Shown here piece by piece: positions 1-8,905 of a DNA stretch of 64,000 nt. This stretch comes from an uncultured Oxalobacter sp. (GTDB lineage: Bacteria; Pseudomonadota; Gammaproteobacteria; Burkholderiales; Burkholderiaceae_D). How positions within the stretch are numbered: the stretch's first letter is position 1; each line of letters begins with the position of its first letter. Below the pieces are notes generated by a model, which ran no database searches, was not told the DNA's origin, and saw only the letters and a list, made by a program, of their open reading frames with translations. The position numbers were made by a program, and so were the translations under genes. The stretch is taken from the NCBI GenBank assembly GCA_934270705.1, contig CAKQQG010000002.1:1-64000 (forward strand), in the 5' to 3' direction.

Positions 1-417
1 ACACCTCGTCAGGGGCTTTTTCTTTTTACCCCCACCTCTGTCCTCTTTCTCTCTCACCACTTACCTCTCTTGCGCTTTCAAGTTTTGTTTATGTTTTCAC
101 GACATGTTTGTTTCATGATCCTGTTTTCGTATGATTTTTCTTGAATAGTGTAATGGTGCAATGGATCACAGGAACGTGAATGCCGATTGATTGAATGTGG
201 GGAAGGTCAAGTCTGACGGCTTGTTATGACTGGTTATGGAGTATATGAATGTGTTTGCAGCATGATGAGGCAATGCATGGAGAATGATGCGGTCGGTTTT
301 TGTTTATGGCGGGTAAATTATGCTGCTGTACGCGGATGTGTCCGAACAAGTATAAAAATTCGAAATGAAAACGTGTGGTTTGCCTGGTATCGCGGTACAC
401 ATCGTGGCAAAGAATAA
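1..417. other. Gene-poor left edge
   Basis: No gene is supported here. Short open frames of about 60 to 90 codons exist on both strands but lack a good ribosome binding site or any recognisable domain. The first bases include a T-rich stretch (about 15-28) that could be the distal arm of a terminator of a gene lying outside the window, but the other arm is not present. Confidence 0.5.
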
Positions 418-448
418 AAAAAGGACCAGTATGAAACTGGTCCTTTTT
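418..448 (-). terminator. Terminator hairpin after tRNA-Arg
   Basis: An inverted repeat AAAGGACCAG / CTGGTCCTTT with a short loop is flanked by A-runs on the left and T-runs on the right, so it can terminate in either direction. It lies just downstream of the tRNA-Arg gene read on the minus strand. Confidence 0.75.
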
Positions 449-453
449 GAATC

Positions 454-530
454 TGGCGCGGCTGGCAGGAATCGAACCCACGACCCCTTGGTTCGTAGCC
501 AAGTACTCTATCCAGCTGAGCTACAGCCGC
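454..530 (-). tRNA. tRNA-Arg (anticodon ACG)
   Basis: Read on the minus strand this is a complete 77-base cloverleaf. The seven-base acceptor stem GCGGCTG pairs with CAGCCGC, followed by discriminator G and an encoded CCA. The D-arm TAGCTCAGCTGG, anticodon stem CTTGG/CCAAG with loop CTACGAA (anticodon ACG) and T-loop GTTCGATTC are all present. ACG reads CGN arginine codons after conversion of A34 to inosine, normally by TadA. A promoter lies directly upstream and a terminator hairpin directly downstream, so it is probably a single-gene transcript. Confidence 0.97.
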
Positions 531-540
531 GAAAGGTTAA

Positions 541-568
541 ATTATACCCTATTTTTTGGATTTGAGAA
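541..568 (-). promoter_or_regulatory. Sigma-70-type promoter of tRNA-Arg
   Basis: On the minus strand a perfect -10 hexamer TATAAT (541-546) is preceded after 16 bases by TTCTCA (563-568), a four-of-six match to the -35 consensus. The distance to the mature tRNA 5' end at 530 fits a start site a few bases upstream of it. Confidence 0.65.
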
Positions 569-707
569 TAGTTTTTTTGTTTTGTGGGGATAAAATCTGG
601 AAATTTTTTGTATGGTGTATGCAGGTTTATTGTGTTAGAGATGGTTTTTGCCATGTAACGGCAGGTAAAATGTCGGAGATTGGATAACGTTCTCGTCGAT
701 CTGGATT

Positions 708-2573
708 ATGCGAATATTATTTCATGGTTGGAATTACTGGCGAAGTATTTCTGTTGCGTTGTTCTTGTGTGTAGTTGCTCCGCCTTTACTGGCTGGCCCG
801 GCTGATAAGGAAAGCCTCTTGCCAGATGGACAGACAACGCCATCGGTTCAAATGCCAAAGGGTGATTTGCCGCAGGGTGAAGCATCACGTGCAGATGGTA
901 TTGCGGATGCTCAAAAAAGCGGTGACGGCAAGTTACCACAGGTCCAGCTTACGAGTGAGTTGCTGTATCAGATCCTGAGTGCAGATATTGCAGAACAGCG
1001 AGGTCTCGATATTTATGCTTATGAAACGATGCTGGAGGCTGCCAAGGAGACGCGTGACCCGCGTTTGGCAAGACGTGCTGCGGAAATTGCCGTTAGTCAA
1101 CGCAAGGCTGAAGATGCTTTGCGAGCTGTCCGCTTGTGGCATCGTCTGGCACCCGAGTCAGAAGAGGCGGAAAAATACTTGTTCGGTTTTCTGGTGTTGG
1201 ACAACCGGCTTGACGAGGTCAAGGAAATTTTTACATCCAAACTGGAAGAAACGCCCTCTTATGAAAAACGCGTTAGTCTGTTTTTCCAGCTTCAGCGGGT
1301 TTTGGCAGGTACAAAAGACAAGTCCGATGCTTTTGCCGTGATGGAGGATGTACTGGCACCATATCAGAACATGCCTGAGGCGCATATTACGTTGGCGATT
1401 TCTGCATTGCTGAAGAAGGATTCGGCTCGAGCACAGGATGAGGCCAAGAAAGCGTTGGCATTGAAACCTGATTCGGAAATGGCTGTATTGACCTATACGC
1501 AGACTGTATCCAATACGACTGAAGCGACGGCCATAATGTATGCTTTTCTGGAAAAATATCCGGGCTCGAGAGAAGTTCGGACTTCGCTTGCTCGCTTGTT
1601 GGTTGGACAGAAATTGTATGATCGTGCCAGACATCAATTCGAAATATTGCTGGAAACGGAGCCTGATGATCTGACGGCATTGTATTCGCTGGGATTGCTG
1701 GCGATACAGCAAAACGATTACGAGGCTGCCGAGAAATACCTTCAGTCGTATCTGAAGAATGAAAGCAAGGCACAAAAGCCGGCTGAACAAAAACAGACTG
1801 AGACGGTACAGGTTTTGTTTTTGTTGTCCCAGATTGCCGAGGATCAGCATCAGTATGACAAGGCATTGCGATGGCTTTCTCAAATCGTGCTCGATGAAGA
1901 TGATGAGGTGACACTCGGTGTCGAGATACGCCGTGCTCAGATTTACGCGAAAAAGGGGGATATCCAGCATGCGCGCTCGATTATTGCGGAACTGGAAAAG
2001 GAAAATCCGTACGAACATGAAAGACTGTTGCTGACCGAGGCGCAAATATTGAGGCAAGTCGGCAAGAAACAGGAAGCGTTGAAGGTTTTGAAGGCGGGAC
2101 TGGAGGAATTTCCTGATAGCACGAATATTCTTTATGATTATGCGTTGATGGCAGAGAATCTTGGGCAATATGAGTTGATGGAGGATTTGTTGCAGCGGAT
2201 CATCACGCTTGATTCACATCATCAACAAGCCTACAACGCGCTGGGATATTCACTTGCCGATCGGAATATCCGTCTCGATGAGGCATATACCTTGATCGAC
2301 AAGGCGCTCAAGCTGGCGCCGGATGATCCGTATATTATGGACAGTATGGGTTGGGTATTGTTTCGGCAGGGTAAACTTGAGAAGGCCGAGCAATATTTGC
2401 GGAAGGCATATGCGATCAGGGCTGATAACGAAATCGCTGTCCACCTTGCTGAAGTACTGTGGGTAAAGGGCGAGCGTCAGGAAGCGAAGGCTTTGCTTTG
2501 GCAGGTCAGAAAAAAGGATCCGGAAAGCAAGGTACTGCATGAAACCATGTCCCGTTTGGGAGTCAGGTTTTAG
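708..2573 (+). CDS. Exported tetratricopeptide-repeat protein
   Basis: A 621-residue protein with an N-terminal signal-like segment (basic start MRILFHGWNYWR, then a hydrophobic stretch ending near PLLAG). The rest is helical and shows TPR-type repeats, clearest in the last third (for example YDYALMAENLGQYEL, AYNALGYSLADRNIR, IMDSMGWVLFRQGKL). TPR arrays are protein-binding scaffolds; a secreted one in a Gram-negative cell would work in the periplasm or at the outer membrane. Similar large TPR proteins are common in Burkholderiales, but I cannot assign a partner. The end is 30 bases before the folA start, so the two may be cotranscribed. Confidence 0.85.
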   Translation: MRILFHGWNYWRSISVALFLCVVAPPLLAGPADKESLLPDGQTTPSVQMPKGDLPQGEASRADGIADAQKSGDGKLPQVQLTSELLYQILSADIAEQRGLDIYAYETMLEAAKETRDPRLARRAAEIAVSQRKAEDALRAVRLWHRLAPESEEAEKYLFGFLVLDNRLDEVKEIFTSKLEETPSYEKRVSLFFQLQRVLAGTKDKSDAFAVMEDVLAPYQNMPEAHITLAISALLKKDSARAQDEAKKALALKPDSEMAVLTYTQTVSNTTEATAIMYAFLEKYPGSREVRTSLARLLVGQKLYDRARHQFEILLETEPDDLTALYSLGLLAIQQNDYEAAEKYLQSYLKNESKAQKPAEQKQTETVQVLFLLSQIAEDQHQYDKALRWLSQIVLDEDDEVTLGVEIRRAQIYAKKGDIQHARSIIAELEKENPYEHERLLLTEAQILRQVGKKQEALKVLKAGLEEFPDSTNILYDYALMAENLGQYELMEDLLQRIITLDSHHQQAYNALGYSLADRNIRLDEAYTLIDKALKLAPDDPYIMDSMGWVLFRQGKLEKAEQYLRKAYAIRADNEIAVHLAEVLWVKGERQEAKALLWQVRKKDPESKVLHETMSRLGVRF

Positions 2574-2603
2574 TTGGACGGCAGTATTTCATTGGGGAGA
2601 AGG

Positions 2604-3107
2604 ATGGAGATAGCGCATGTCGTTGCCATGGCGGAAAACCGGGTTATCGGAAGAAACGGTCAAATGCCTTGGCATATTCCCGGAGAACAGAAAATTTTCA
2701 GAAATCTGACTGTCGGCAAGGCATTGATTCTCGGACGGAAGACGCATGAATCCATTGGACGGGTATTGCCAGACAGGACGACGATCGTGGTGACGCGACA
2801 GCCTGATTATCATGTGGAAGGCGCTCATGTCGTGCGTAGTGTGCAGGAGGGGATCGAACTGGCAGGCAGGCTTGGACTGGATAAAATCGTCATCGGGGGC
2901 GGTGGAGAACTGTTTGCGCAGACGTTACCTTTAACGGACAGGATTTATCTGTCGATAGTTCATGCAGTCTTCGAAGGTGAAACATATTATCCGGAACTGC
3001 CGGATAATATGTTTGCCGAGGTATCGCGCAAGGAAATCGATGCATCGATTCCTTATGCCTTCGTGGAGCTGGAAAACATCACAAAACGACAGGCAGCGAG
3101 TCGTTGA
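2604..3107 (+). CDS. folA: Dihydrofolate reductase
   Basis: Reduces 7,8-dihydrofolate to tetrahydrofolate with NADPH. The 167-residue length is normal for the chromosomal enzyme. Family motifs are visible: the start MEIAHVVAMAENRVIG, the Met20-loop region NGQMPWHIPGE, the cofactor-binding GRKTHESIGRVLPDR and the IGGGGELF segment. The frame stays open upstream to a TTG at 2574, but the ATG at 2604 matches the family start and follows GGGGAGAAGG, so it is preferred. No thyA lies next to it, unlike many bacteria. Confidence 0.95.
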   Translation: MEIAHVVAMAENRVIGRNGQMPWHIPGEQKIFRNLTVGKALILGRKTHESIGRVLPDRTTIVVTRQPDYHVEGAHVVRSVQEGIELAGRLGLDKIVIGGGGELFAQTLPLTDRIYLSIVHAVFEGETYYPELPDNMFAEVSRKEIDASIPYAFVELENITKRQAASR

Positions 3108-3131
3108 CGCTGCCGTCGTTCAGATTTTCCG

Positions 3132-3443
3132 TCAGTTGACCTGAAGACTGCTTTTGACGTTCTTGACGCCTTCCACTTTCTTGACGACTTCGATGGCACG
3201 CTGGATTTGACTGGCTGACGGGACGAAACCGCTTAGCAGCACCTGTCCATGGTACGTTTCGACATGAATGCCGGAAGAACTCAGGTCGTGAGTATCGAAC
3301 AGTGCCGCTTTGACTTTTGTGGTAATAACAGTATCGTCGATATATTCCGATGCACTCTGGTGTTGCCGTGAAGAAGCGCAACTTGTCAGGCTAGCCAAAA
3401 AGACTGCCATACAGAGAACGGTAATCGGTCTGGAAAGTTTCAT
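3132..3443 (-). CDS. BON-domain lipoprotein
   Basis: A 103-residue protein with a lipoprotein signal peptide (lipobox LTSC, Cys near residue 22) followed by one BON domain: VITTKVKAALF, then GIHVETYHGQVLLSGFV, then AIEVVKKVEGVKNVKSSL. BON domains, as in OsmY and DolP, bind phospholipid surfaces and usually occur in stress-related envelope proteins. One BON domain rather than two makes it shorter than OsmY. The ATG follows GAGGATATT, a good ribosome binding site. Its 3' end converges on folA. Confidence 0.88.
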   Translation of the reverse strand: MKLSRPITVLCMAVFLASLTSCASSRQHQSASEYIDDTVITTKVKAALFDTHDLSSSGIHVETYHGQVLLSGFVPSASQIQRAIEVVKKVEGVKNVKSSLQVN

Positions 3444-4088
3444 AATATCCTCACTGGGTAAATGGGTGGCTGTTAGGGGCTGTTGTGTTCAATTCCATGA
3501 AAAGCAGGGATGTGTTGATCATGTCCCGCCTGTTTCTTTTTGCTGGATTCTGACTTGCCGGGACGTGCGGTTTTGATGAACCGCATCGCTAAATCTTGTG
3601 CAAGTATCCGGATGTCTTGGTAGGTACGTTTTTTGCGACATTTGACCAGCAAGAAAATCCGACTGTTTTGAATACGACCTGCAGGTAGCGTTGTGCAGGC
3701 ATATGCTATCTGTACCATTTTGTGAATAATACATACTGTTTTTTATTCCCTTTAACGCAGGCTGTCAATGAAGATACCGGTTTTGACGGGAATGCGGTTG
3801 AGAATGCGCAAGGAAAACGAGGTGCGATACAGATGGTCTTTTGGCCTTTTCCGTAATGAAACAGATGTTGCAAGGGGCGATGTCCACATGAAGGTGTATC
3901 GTTGCACTGACGGTGTTGCTGATCGGTAGGGCTGGCTTTACACAAGATGTATCAGTCAGTAAATGGTTTGATATTCGAGGCTAGCAAAAGACGGAAAGGC
4001 ATGAAAAGTCTTGTTAAAATAGGAATGCCGGAAACCGGATGTTTTACGGCACATGTCCAACACGCTACATCAACACTGGAGTGTCTGA
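3444..4088. other. Gene-poor interval before the AAA ATPase gene
   Basis: A stretch of 645 bases with no convincing gene. It is AT-richer than the surroundings and holds only short overlapping open frames on both strands without recognisable domains. A 53-codon frame at 3768-3929 on the plus strand was considered and not accepted. The right end must hold the promoter of the ATPase gene; an A+T-rich block near 4010-4020 is a weak candidate. Confidence 0.5.
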
Positions 4089-5717
4089 ATGAATTATGAA
4101 GAATCATCCCGTGGTATTTCCATCACGATTTCGGCAGCAATCGCAAAAGAGGCCAAGGAAAGTTTTGCGCATGCCGAATGGGCCAGAAACATTCCGACTT
4201 ATCTGCTCTTGAGAGGGGATGATGAGATTACGATTTCATATAACGATCTTGATGAGATCGCCAAGGACTGGGTACTCGAGAAATTGACGCAGGGCGGACA
4301 TCGTGCCATGGCAGGAACAGTGGCCAGCCTGAGGGCCGCATCCAAGGATCCTGCGAATATCGTGATTTTCGATTTGATGGTGTTGGCGCAGGCACTCGGT
4401 GAATATATCAAGCAGGATGCCATTGACGGATGGATATATACCATCGGAGATGACGGCGAGCATTTGCCATGGCTGGTGACTGATGTGGCTTATCAGGAAG
4501 CCTCCAATGCGCCGCCTTGTGTCGCCGTCTACCTGACGGCAAACGGCATTCCGACACGCAAGGACGATATGATACGGCCGGCGACGCGGGTATTGTATTT
4601 CTTTGCAGAGGATGTGCAGTTCAAGAAAATTGCAGACGTGCTGGCGATGAAAGGGTATATGAAAGAATCGCCCGCGTTGAAGGCTGCCTATCTGCAATCC
4701 ATGAAAGCGTTTTCGGAAATTCTGCCGAAAATGAACAGCCAGTTCTGGGCAACTGGCAGTGGCATGGAAGTGGATATGGAAGAAAGAACGCATCATCCTG
4801 AAAGGGTGCTGTTCGATGCGTCGTGCCGTGTCATCAATGACGAAGGACTTTTGCACCGGAAGTTTTTTACCAGAACCAATTCGCCTTTCTGGGAAAACTT
4901 CGGGCTTGATTTCAATGAGATCCCCGTTCATCCACAGATATTGTGTTTCAACCTGGAAACGCATACCAATATGTGGATTCACGTGGATAATCTGAAAGAA
5001 TACCAGTATGACGCATCGCTCAGGGAAAAACTGATTTTGCCGGAAGAACATCGTGATCTGATCGATATCCTGACACAGGATATGGATATCCTGATGGACG
5101 ATATCGTGGCGGGCAAGTCGGGTGGTACCACGATTTTGTGCAAGGGGGCGCCTGGCCTGGGCAAAACACTGACCGCCGAAGTGTATTCGGAAGTCGTCGG
5201 AAGACCTTTGTATCGTGTGCATTCCGGACAACTTGGCGTAATGTCCGAGAATGTCGAGAAAAATCTCGAGCGTGTATTGAAACGTGCACAGCGGTGGGGG
5301 GCGATCATGCTGATTGATGAAGCGGATGTCTATATCCGTCGTCGTGGGAACGATATTGACCATAATGCCGTAGTCGCGTCGTTTTTGAGAACGCTGGAAT
5401 ATTTTCATGGTTTGTTGTTTCTGACGACCAATCGTGTGGAAGATGTGGATGACGCGATTGCATCGCGGTGTATTGCCACGATTCGCTATTCCGTTCCGAA
5501 AAAGGATGATGCCAAGCGGATATGGAATGTATTGTCCGAACAGTTCCAGTTTCCATTGTCCGATACATTGGTCGACAGTCTGGTGATGCATTTCGACGGT
5601 ATTTCTGGCCGGGATATCAAGGAGTTGCTGAAGCTGACCGCCAAGTGGTGCCGTCAGAAGAAAGTCGCTCCGACGCTGGATGTGTTCAAGACCTGCGCAC
5701 AGTTCAGAGGAATGTAG
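4089..5717 (+). CDS. AAA-family ATPase of unknown role
   Basis: A 542-residue soluble protein. The C-terminal ~210 residues are a clear AAA ATPase: Walker A GAPGLGKT (353-360), Walker B IMLIDEAD (406-413), sensor-1-like LLFLTTNRVEDVDDAIASR, and a small helical domain after about residue 470 (GISGRDIKELLKL). The N-terminal ~320 residues match no family I recognise; they start SRGISITISAAIAKEA and probably form a substrate or adaptor domain. There is no signal peptide. CTGGAG precedes the ATG. The next gene, 107 bases on, encodes a small exported protein that may be linked. The nucleotide-binding fold is certain; the target is unknown. Confidence 0.88.
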   Translation: MNYEESSRGISITISAAIAKEAKESFAHAEWARNIPTYLLLRGDDEITISYNDLDEIAKDWVLEKLTQGGHRAMAGTVASLRAASKDPANIVIFDLMVLAQALGEYIKQDAIDGWIYTIGDDGEHLPWLVTDVAYQEASNAPPCVAVYLTANGIPTRKDDMIRPATRVLYFFAEDVQFKKIADVLAMKGYMKESPALKAAYLQSMKAFSEILPKMNSQFWATGSGMEVDMEERTHHPERVLFDASCRVINDEGLLHRKFFTRTNSPFWENFGLDFNEIPVHPQILCFNLETHTNMWIHVDNLKEYQYDASLREKLILPEEHRDLIDILTQDMDILMDDIVAGKSGGTTILCKGAPGLGKTLTAEVYSEVVGRPLYRVHSGQLGVMSENVEKNLERVLKRAQRWGAIMLIDEADVYIRRRGNDIDHNAVVASFLRTLEYFHGLLFLTTNRVEDVDDAIASRCIATIRYSVPKKDDAKRIWNVLSEQFQFPLSDTLVDSLVMHFDGISGRDIKELLKLTAKWCRQKKVAPTLDVFKTCAQFRGM

Positions 5718-5833
5718 CTGACTTGTTGCGTGTTTATTGCGGAGTATCAAGCAGGCATGTCGGGTGTTTTCTTATTCTGAGCTTGTTGTGTCACGGCAGG
5801 CACACATAACGTGAATTAATTTTTATGGAGATC

Positions 5834-6109
5834 ATGATGAAAAAACTATCCCATTCCGCACTGTTTGCCGTATTGTCGGTAATGGCTGGCCTCGCTTTTT
5901 CCGCCACCTATTATCCGCCATCCGAAATTGTGGAAACCACCGATCCGGCAGCTGCGCAAGCCGTCATGCAACAGGTGAAAGATATCCAGATGCAGGATGC
6001 AAAATCGATGCCACCGGCCAAACAGAAAGTGAACAAAGGCAAACAGGGCAAGAAAAAAGCAGCGGTCAAACAAATGCAGCAGGATATGAATGATATGTCC
6101 GGCGAATGA
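5834..6109 (+). CDS. Small exported Lys/Gln-rich protein
   Basis: About 91 residues with an N-terminal signal peptide (MMKKLSHSALFAVLSVMAGL, likely cleaved after AFSA). The mature part is hydrophilic: YYPPSEIVE, an Ala/Gln/Met helix (AAAQAVMQQVKDIQM), then a strongly basic Lys-rich stretch (KVNKGKQGKKKAAVK) and an acidic Met-rich tail. An ATG at 5825 is in frame, but TGGAG at 5826-5830 is the better ribosome binding site for the starts at 5834 or 5837. I recognise no family. It follows the AAA ATPase gene and is closed by a strong terminator. Confidence 0.7.
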   Translation: MMKKLSHSALFAVLSVMAGLAFSATYYPPSEIVETTDPAAAQAVMQQVKDIQMQDAKSMPPAKQKVNKGKQGKKKAAVKQMQQDMNDMSGE

Positions 6110-6205
6110 TTGCGTTGTGCGAGGGTGACAAGGCGTGAATCGGAAAACAGGCAGCAAAATGCCTGTCATGGCCTGACAGGAAACCGGCTGCTTTTCCAAA
6201 ACCGG

Positions 6206-6241
6206 ATATGGCTTCAGGCTGATGCCTGAAGCCATATTTTT
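6206..6241. terminator. Strong bidirectional terminator
   Basis: A perfect 14-base-pair stem (ATATGGCTTCAGGC / GCCTGAAGCCATAT) with a four-base loop is followed by a T-run that reaches the pepA stop codon. It can end both the plus-strand small-protein transcript and the minus-strand pepA transcript. A second smaller hairpin (CCTGTCA / TGACAGG, 6162-6180) lies just before it. Confidence 0.88.
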
Positions 6242-7736
6242 ATTGTTCGCGCATAAACAGATACGCACACAATAATGGAACAGGGCGTCCGGTCGCACCT
6301 TTTGCTGCGCCACTGCGCCATGCTGTGCCGGCAATATCCAGATGGGCCCAGGTATATTTGCGTGTAAAACGCTCAAGAAAACAGGCAGCTGTGATGGAAC
6401 CGGCCGGTTTTCCGCCGATATTGGCCATATCGGCGAAATTCGACTTCAGCTGTTCCTGATATGCGTCTTCTATCGGGAGACGCCACACGGGATCGTTGAA
6501 TTGTCGTGCAGCAGCGATCAAATCGTTCGCCAGTTTGTCATGCGCTTCATCATGTCGTGTGAACAGACCACTGTTGATGTGACCGAGTGCGACGATACAG
6601 GCGCCGGTCAGCGTTGCGATATCGATGACGACGGCAGGGTTGAATTTTTCCGCATAGGTCAGCGCATCGCACAGGATAAGGCGGCCTTCGGCATCGGTAT
6701 TCAGAATTTCGATCGTTTGTCCTGACATGGATGTCACGATATCGCCAGGTTTGTTGGCATGTCCGGATGGGAGATTCTCGCATGCGGGAATGATACCGAT
6801 GACGTTCTGACGCAGCCCGATTTCGCCGATCGCCTTGAATGTCCCGAGAACGGCTCCGGCACCACACATATCGAATTTCATTTCGTCCATACCGGCACCA
6901 GGTTTGAGCGAAATGCCGCCCGAGTCGAAAGTGATACCTTTGCCCACCAGAACGACAGGCGCATCCTTGGGGTTTCCTTTCATATGCTTGATGACAATGA
7001 ATTTGGGCGGTTCGTCGCTTCCTTTCGCAACGGAGAGGAAACTCCCCATTTTGAGCGATTCGACCTGTTTTTTATCGAGAACATCAAGGTCAAATTTGTA
7101 GGCTTGCGACAGATCTTCGGCTTGTCTGGCGAGATAGGACGGTGTACAGATATTGGCTGGCAGATTACCCAGATCACGTGCCAGTGACAGTCCTTTCATG
7201 ACAGCGTTGGCGCGCCGCAGAGCTTCGGTGGCTGTGTCCACCTGCTCGGAAGGGATGTAAAATGATACTTTCCGGAGTTTGTGCGAAGGTTCTTTCGTAC
7301 TTTTCAGGGCGTCGCTGTGATAAAACAGGGCGTGCAATTCGGCAAGGGTACTGTAAATCGTCCAAGAGACATCACGGCCGGATACTGAATCAAGCGGCAG
7401 CGCAAACAGTATTTCGCCGACATTGAGCGGTTTGACTGTTTTGATTGCAGCATCGATGGCTTGTCTGAAATCCTTTTCGGCAGTCGGTTTTTTGCCAAGT
7501 CCAAGTACAAGCAACCGTTTGGCCGCGACTTTCTCTGGAAAGCTGATTAGCAGTGCGGAACCGGTCTTTCCGCTGATGTCGCCGCTTTCCAGAGCGCGTG
7601 TGACAGCGCCACCAGAGTCAAGTGCGGTGGCGGCATCGGTCAGTTTGTGGTCATCGTAGATGCCGATAACAATACAGTCGGTTCTGATCGTGTTCAGAGA
7701 GTTTTTTTTGTCAGCTGTTTTTATGCTAAAGTCCAT
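6240..7736 (-). CDS. pepA: Leucyl aminopeptidase (cytosol aminopeptidase, M17)
   Basis: A two-metal exopeptidase that removes N-terminal residues and that in E. coli also binds DNA. Of 498 residues, the C-terminal half carries the M17 signature [14 protein letters not shown] (about residue 345) and the metal-binding [18 protein letters not shown] segment. The start at 7736 is chosen because GGAGG lies about eight bases before it; the frame is open to an earlier ATG at 7760, but that would translate the ribosome binding site. It is divergent from lptF with only 35 bases between starts, an arrangement conserved in many proteobacteria. Confidence 0.96.
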   Translation of the reverse strand: MDFSIKTADKKNSLNTIRTDCIVIGIYDDHKLTDAATALDSGGAVTRALESGDISGKTGSALLISFPEKVAAKRLLVLGLGKKPTAEKDFRQAIDAAIKTVKPLNVGEILFALPLDSVSGRDVSWTIYSTLAELHALFYHSDALKSTKEPSHKLRKVSFYIPSEQVDTATEALRRANAVMKGLSLARDLGNLPANICTPSYLARQAEDLSQAYKFDLDVLDKKQVESLKMGSFLSVAKGSDEPPKFIVIKHMKGNPKDAPVVLVGKGITFDSGGISLKPGAGMDEMKFDMCGAGAVLGTFKAIGEIGLRQNVIGIIPACENLPSGHANKPGDIVTSMSGQTIEILNTDAEGRLILCDALTYAEKFNPAVVIDIATLTGACIVALGHINSGLFTRHDEAHDKLANDLIAAARQFNDPVWRLPIEDAYQEQLKSNFADMANIGGKPAGSITAACFLERFTRKYTWAHLDIAGTAWRSGAAKGATGRPVPLLCAYLFMREQ

Positions 7737-7771
7737 TTTTTCAAATCCTCCATGCTCCATTATAACTTCTC

Positions 7772-8905
7772 ATGATTTTTCAACGTGCGCTTAAACGTGA
7801 GCTGTTCAGTACGGCGGGCGGTGTATTTTTGACGTTGTTCACGATTACCATCACGATGATGCTGATTCGCATACTGGGACAAGCTGCGAAGGGAAGAGTT
7901 GCATCGGAAGACGTGATCGCACTGATCGGTTTTACGGCCTTGAACTATATGCCGATCATCCTGATTTTGACGGGGTTTGTTTCCGTGCTGCTTGTCGTCA
8001 CGAGAAGTTATCAGGATTCCGAAATGGTCGTCTGGTTCGCATCCGGACAGAGTTTGACGAAATGGTTGCGTCCGGTGCTGGAATTTGCATTGCCGATTGT
8101 CGTACTGGTTGCTTTGCTGGGGTTTATTGCGACGCCATGGGCATACCGGCAAAGCTCGGAATTTCGTGAAAGGTTTGAAAAACGCGAGGATATTGCCAGA
8201 ATTTCTCCAGGAAAATTTCAGGAATCGGCATCGGCGCAAAGAGTGTTTTTCGTCGAAAAGATGTCCGACGATCTGAGTACAGTGGGAAATGTTTTCATCA
8301 ACTCGATCAAAAACGGGGAAGTGAGTACGGTGGTTTCGCAAAACGGAACGATCGAAACGAATGAACAGGGTGAAAAATTCGTGGTGCTGGAAGACGGCGT
8401 GCGTTATGACGAAACTTTCGACCAATCCGATTTCCGTATCATGGAATTCGAAAAATATATCGCTTATATCGCACCGAAAGGCGATGTGTCCGTGTCGGAT
8501 AACTCGACGCGTGCCATGACGACGCTGGAGCTGTTGCAGGATACGAACAGCAAGAAAAAGGGGGAACTGGTCTGGCGTATCGGTTTGCCATTCATGTCGG
8601 TATTGCTCATGTTGCTGGCGATCCCGCTGGGATTCGTCAATCCGAGGGCGGGGCGTTCCTTCAATCTGATTATTGCGGTATTGCTGTATATGACATACAG
8701 CAATCTGTCGAGTTTTATCCAGGCTTATGTCGGACAAAACAAACTGGCTTTCGGTCTGGGATGGTGGCCTTTGCATCTGGTGGTGGCACTGGTCGTTGTC
8801 ATGCTGTTCGCGTTACGTCTGGGGGTCAATAGCCGGTATCACCCCTATGCGTTGCTGGCGGCCATGAAACACCGGCGTTTGCAGGCGAAAAGGAATGAGC
8901 CATGA
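7772..8905 (+). CDS. lptF: LPS export permease LptF
   Basis: A 377-residue inner-membrane subunit of the LptB2FG ABC transporter that extracts lipopolysaccharide from the inner membrane. Features are an amphipathic start MIFQRALKRELF, three hydrophobic segments in the first ~130 residues, a ~140-residue periplasmic beta-jellyroll region, and three C-terminal segments (about 265-360). The stop overlaps the lptG start by four bases, so the two are translationally coupled. The ATPase LptB is not in the window, as is usual. Confidence 0.95.
   Translation: MIFQRALKRELFSTAGGVFLTLFTITITMMLIRILGQAAKGRVASEDVIALIGFTALNYMPIILILTGFVSVLLVVTRSYQDSEMVVWFASGQSLTKWLRPVLEFALPIVVLVALLGFIATPWAYRQSSEFRERFEKREDIARISPGKFQESASAQRVFFVEKMSDDLSTVGNVFINSIKNGEVSTVVSQNGTIETNEQGEKFVVLEDGVRYDETFDQSDFRIMEFEKYIAYIAPKGDVSVSDNSTRAMTTLELLQDTNSKKKGELVWRIGLPFMSVLLMLLAIPLGFVNPRAGRSFNLIIAVLLYMTYSNLSSFIQAYVGQNKLAFGLGWWPLHLVVALVVVMLFALRLGVNSRYHPYALLAAMKHRRLQAKRNEP

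Noticed and set aside
226..417. A 63-codon plus-strand frame at the left edge
   Set aside because: Weak start context and no similarity; it runs into the tRNA terminator.
1158..2168. Long minus-strand frames opposite the TPR gene
   Set aside because: Shadow of the real plus-strand gene; the product has no recognisable motif.
3768..3929. A 53-codon plus-strand frame in the gene-poor interval
   Set aside because: No ribosome binding site, no signal peptide or domain, and a composition like the surrounding non-coding DNA.
4236..5750. A ~500-codon minus-strand open frame
   Set aside because: It is antisense to the AAA ATPase gene, whose motifs are clear; the antisense product is His/Arg-rich and shows no domain.
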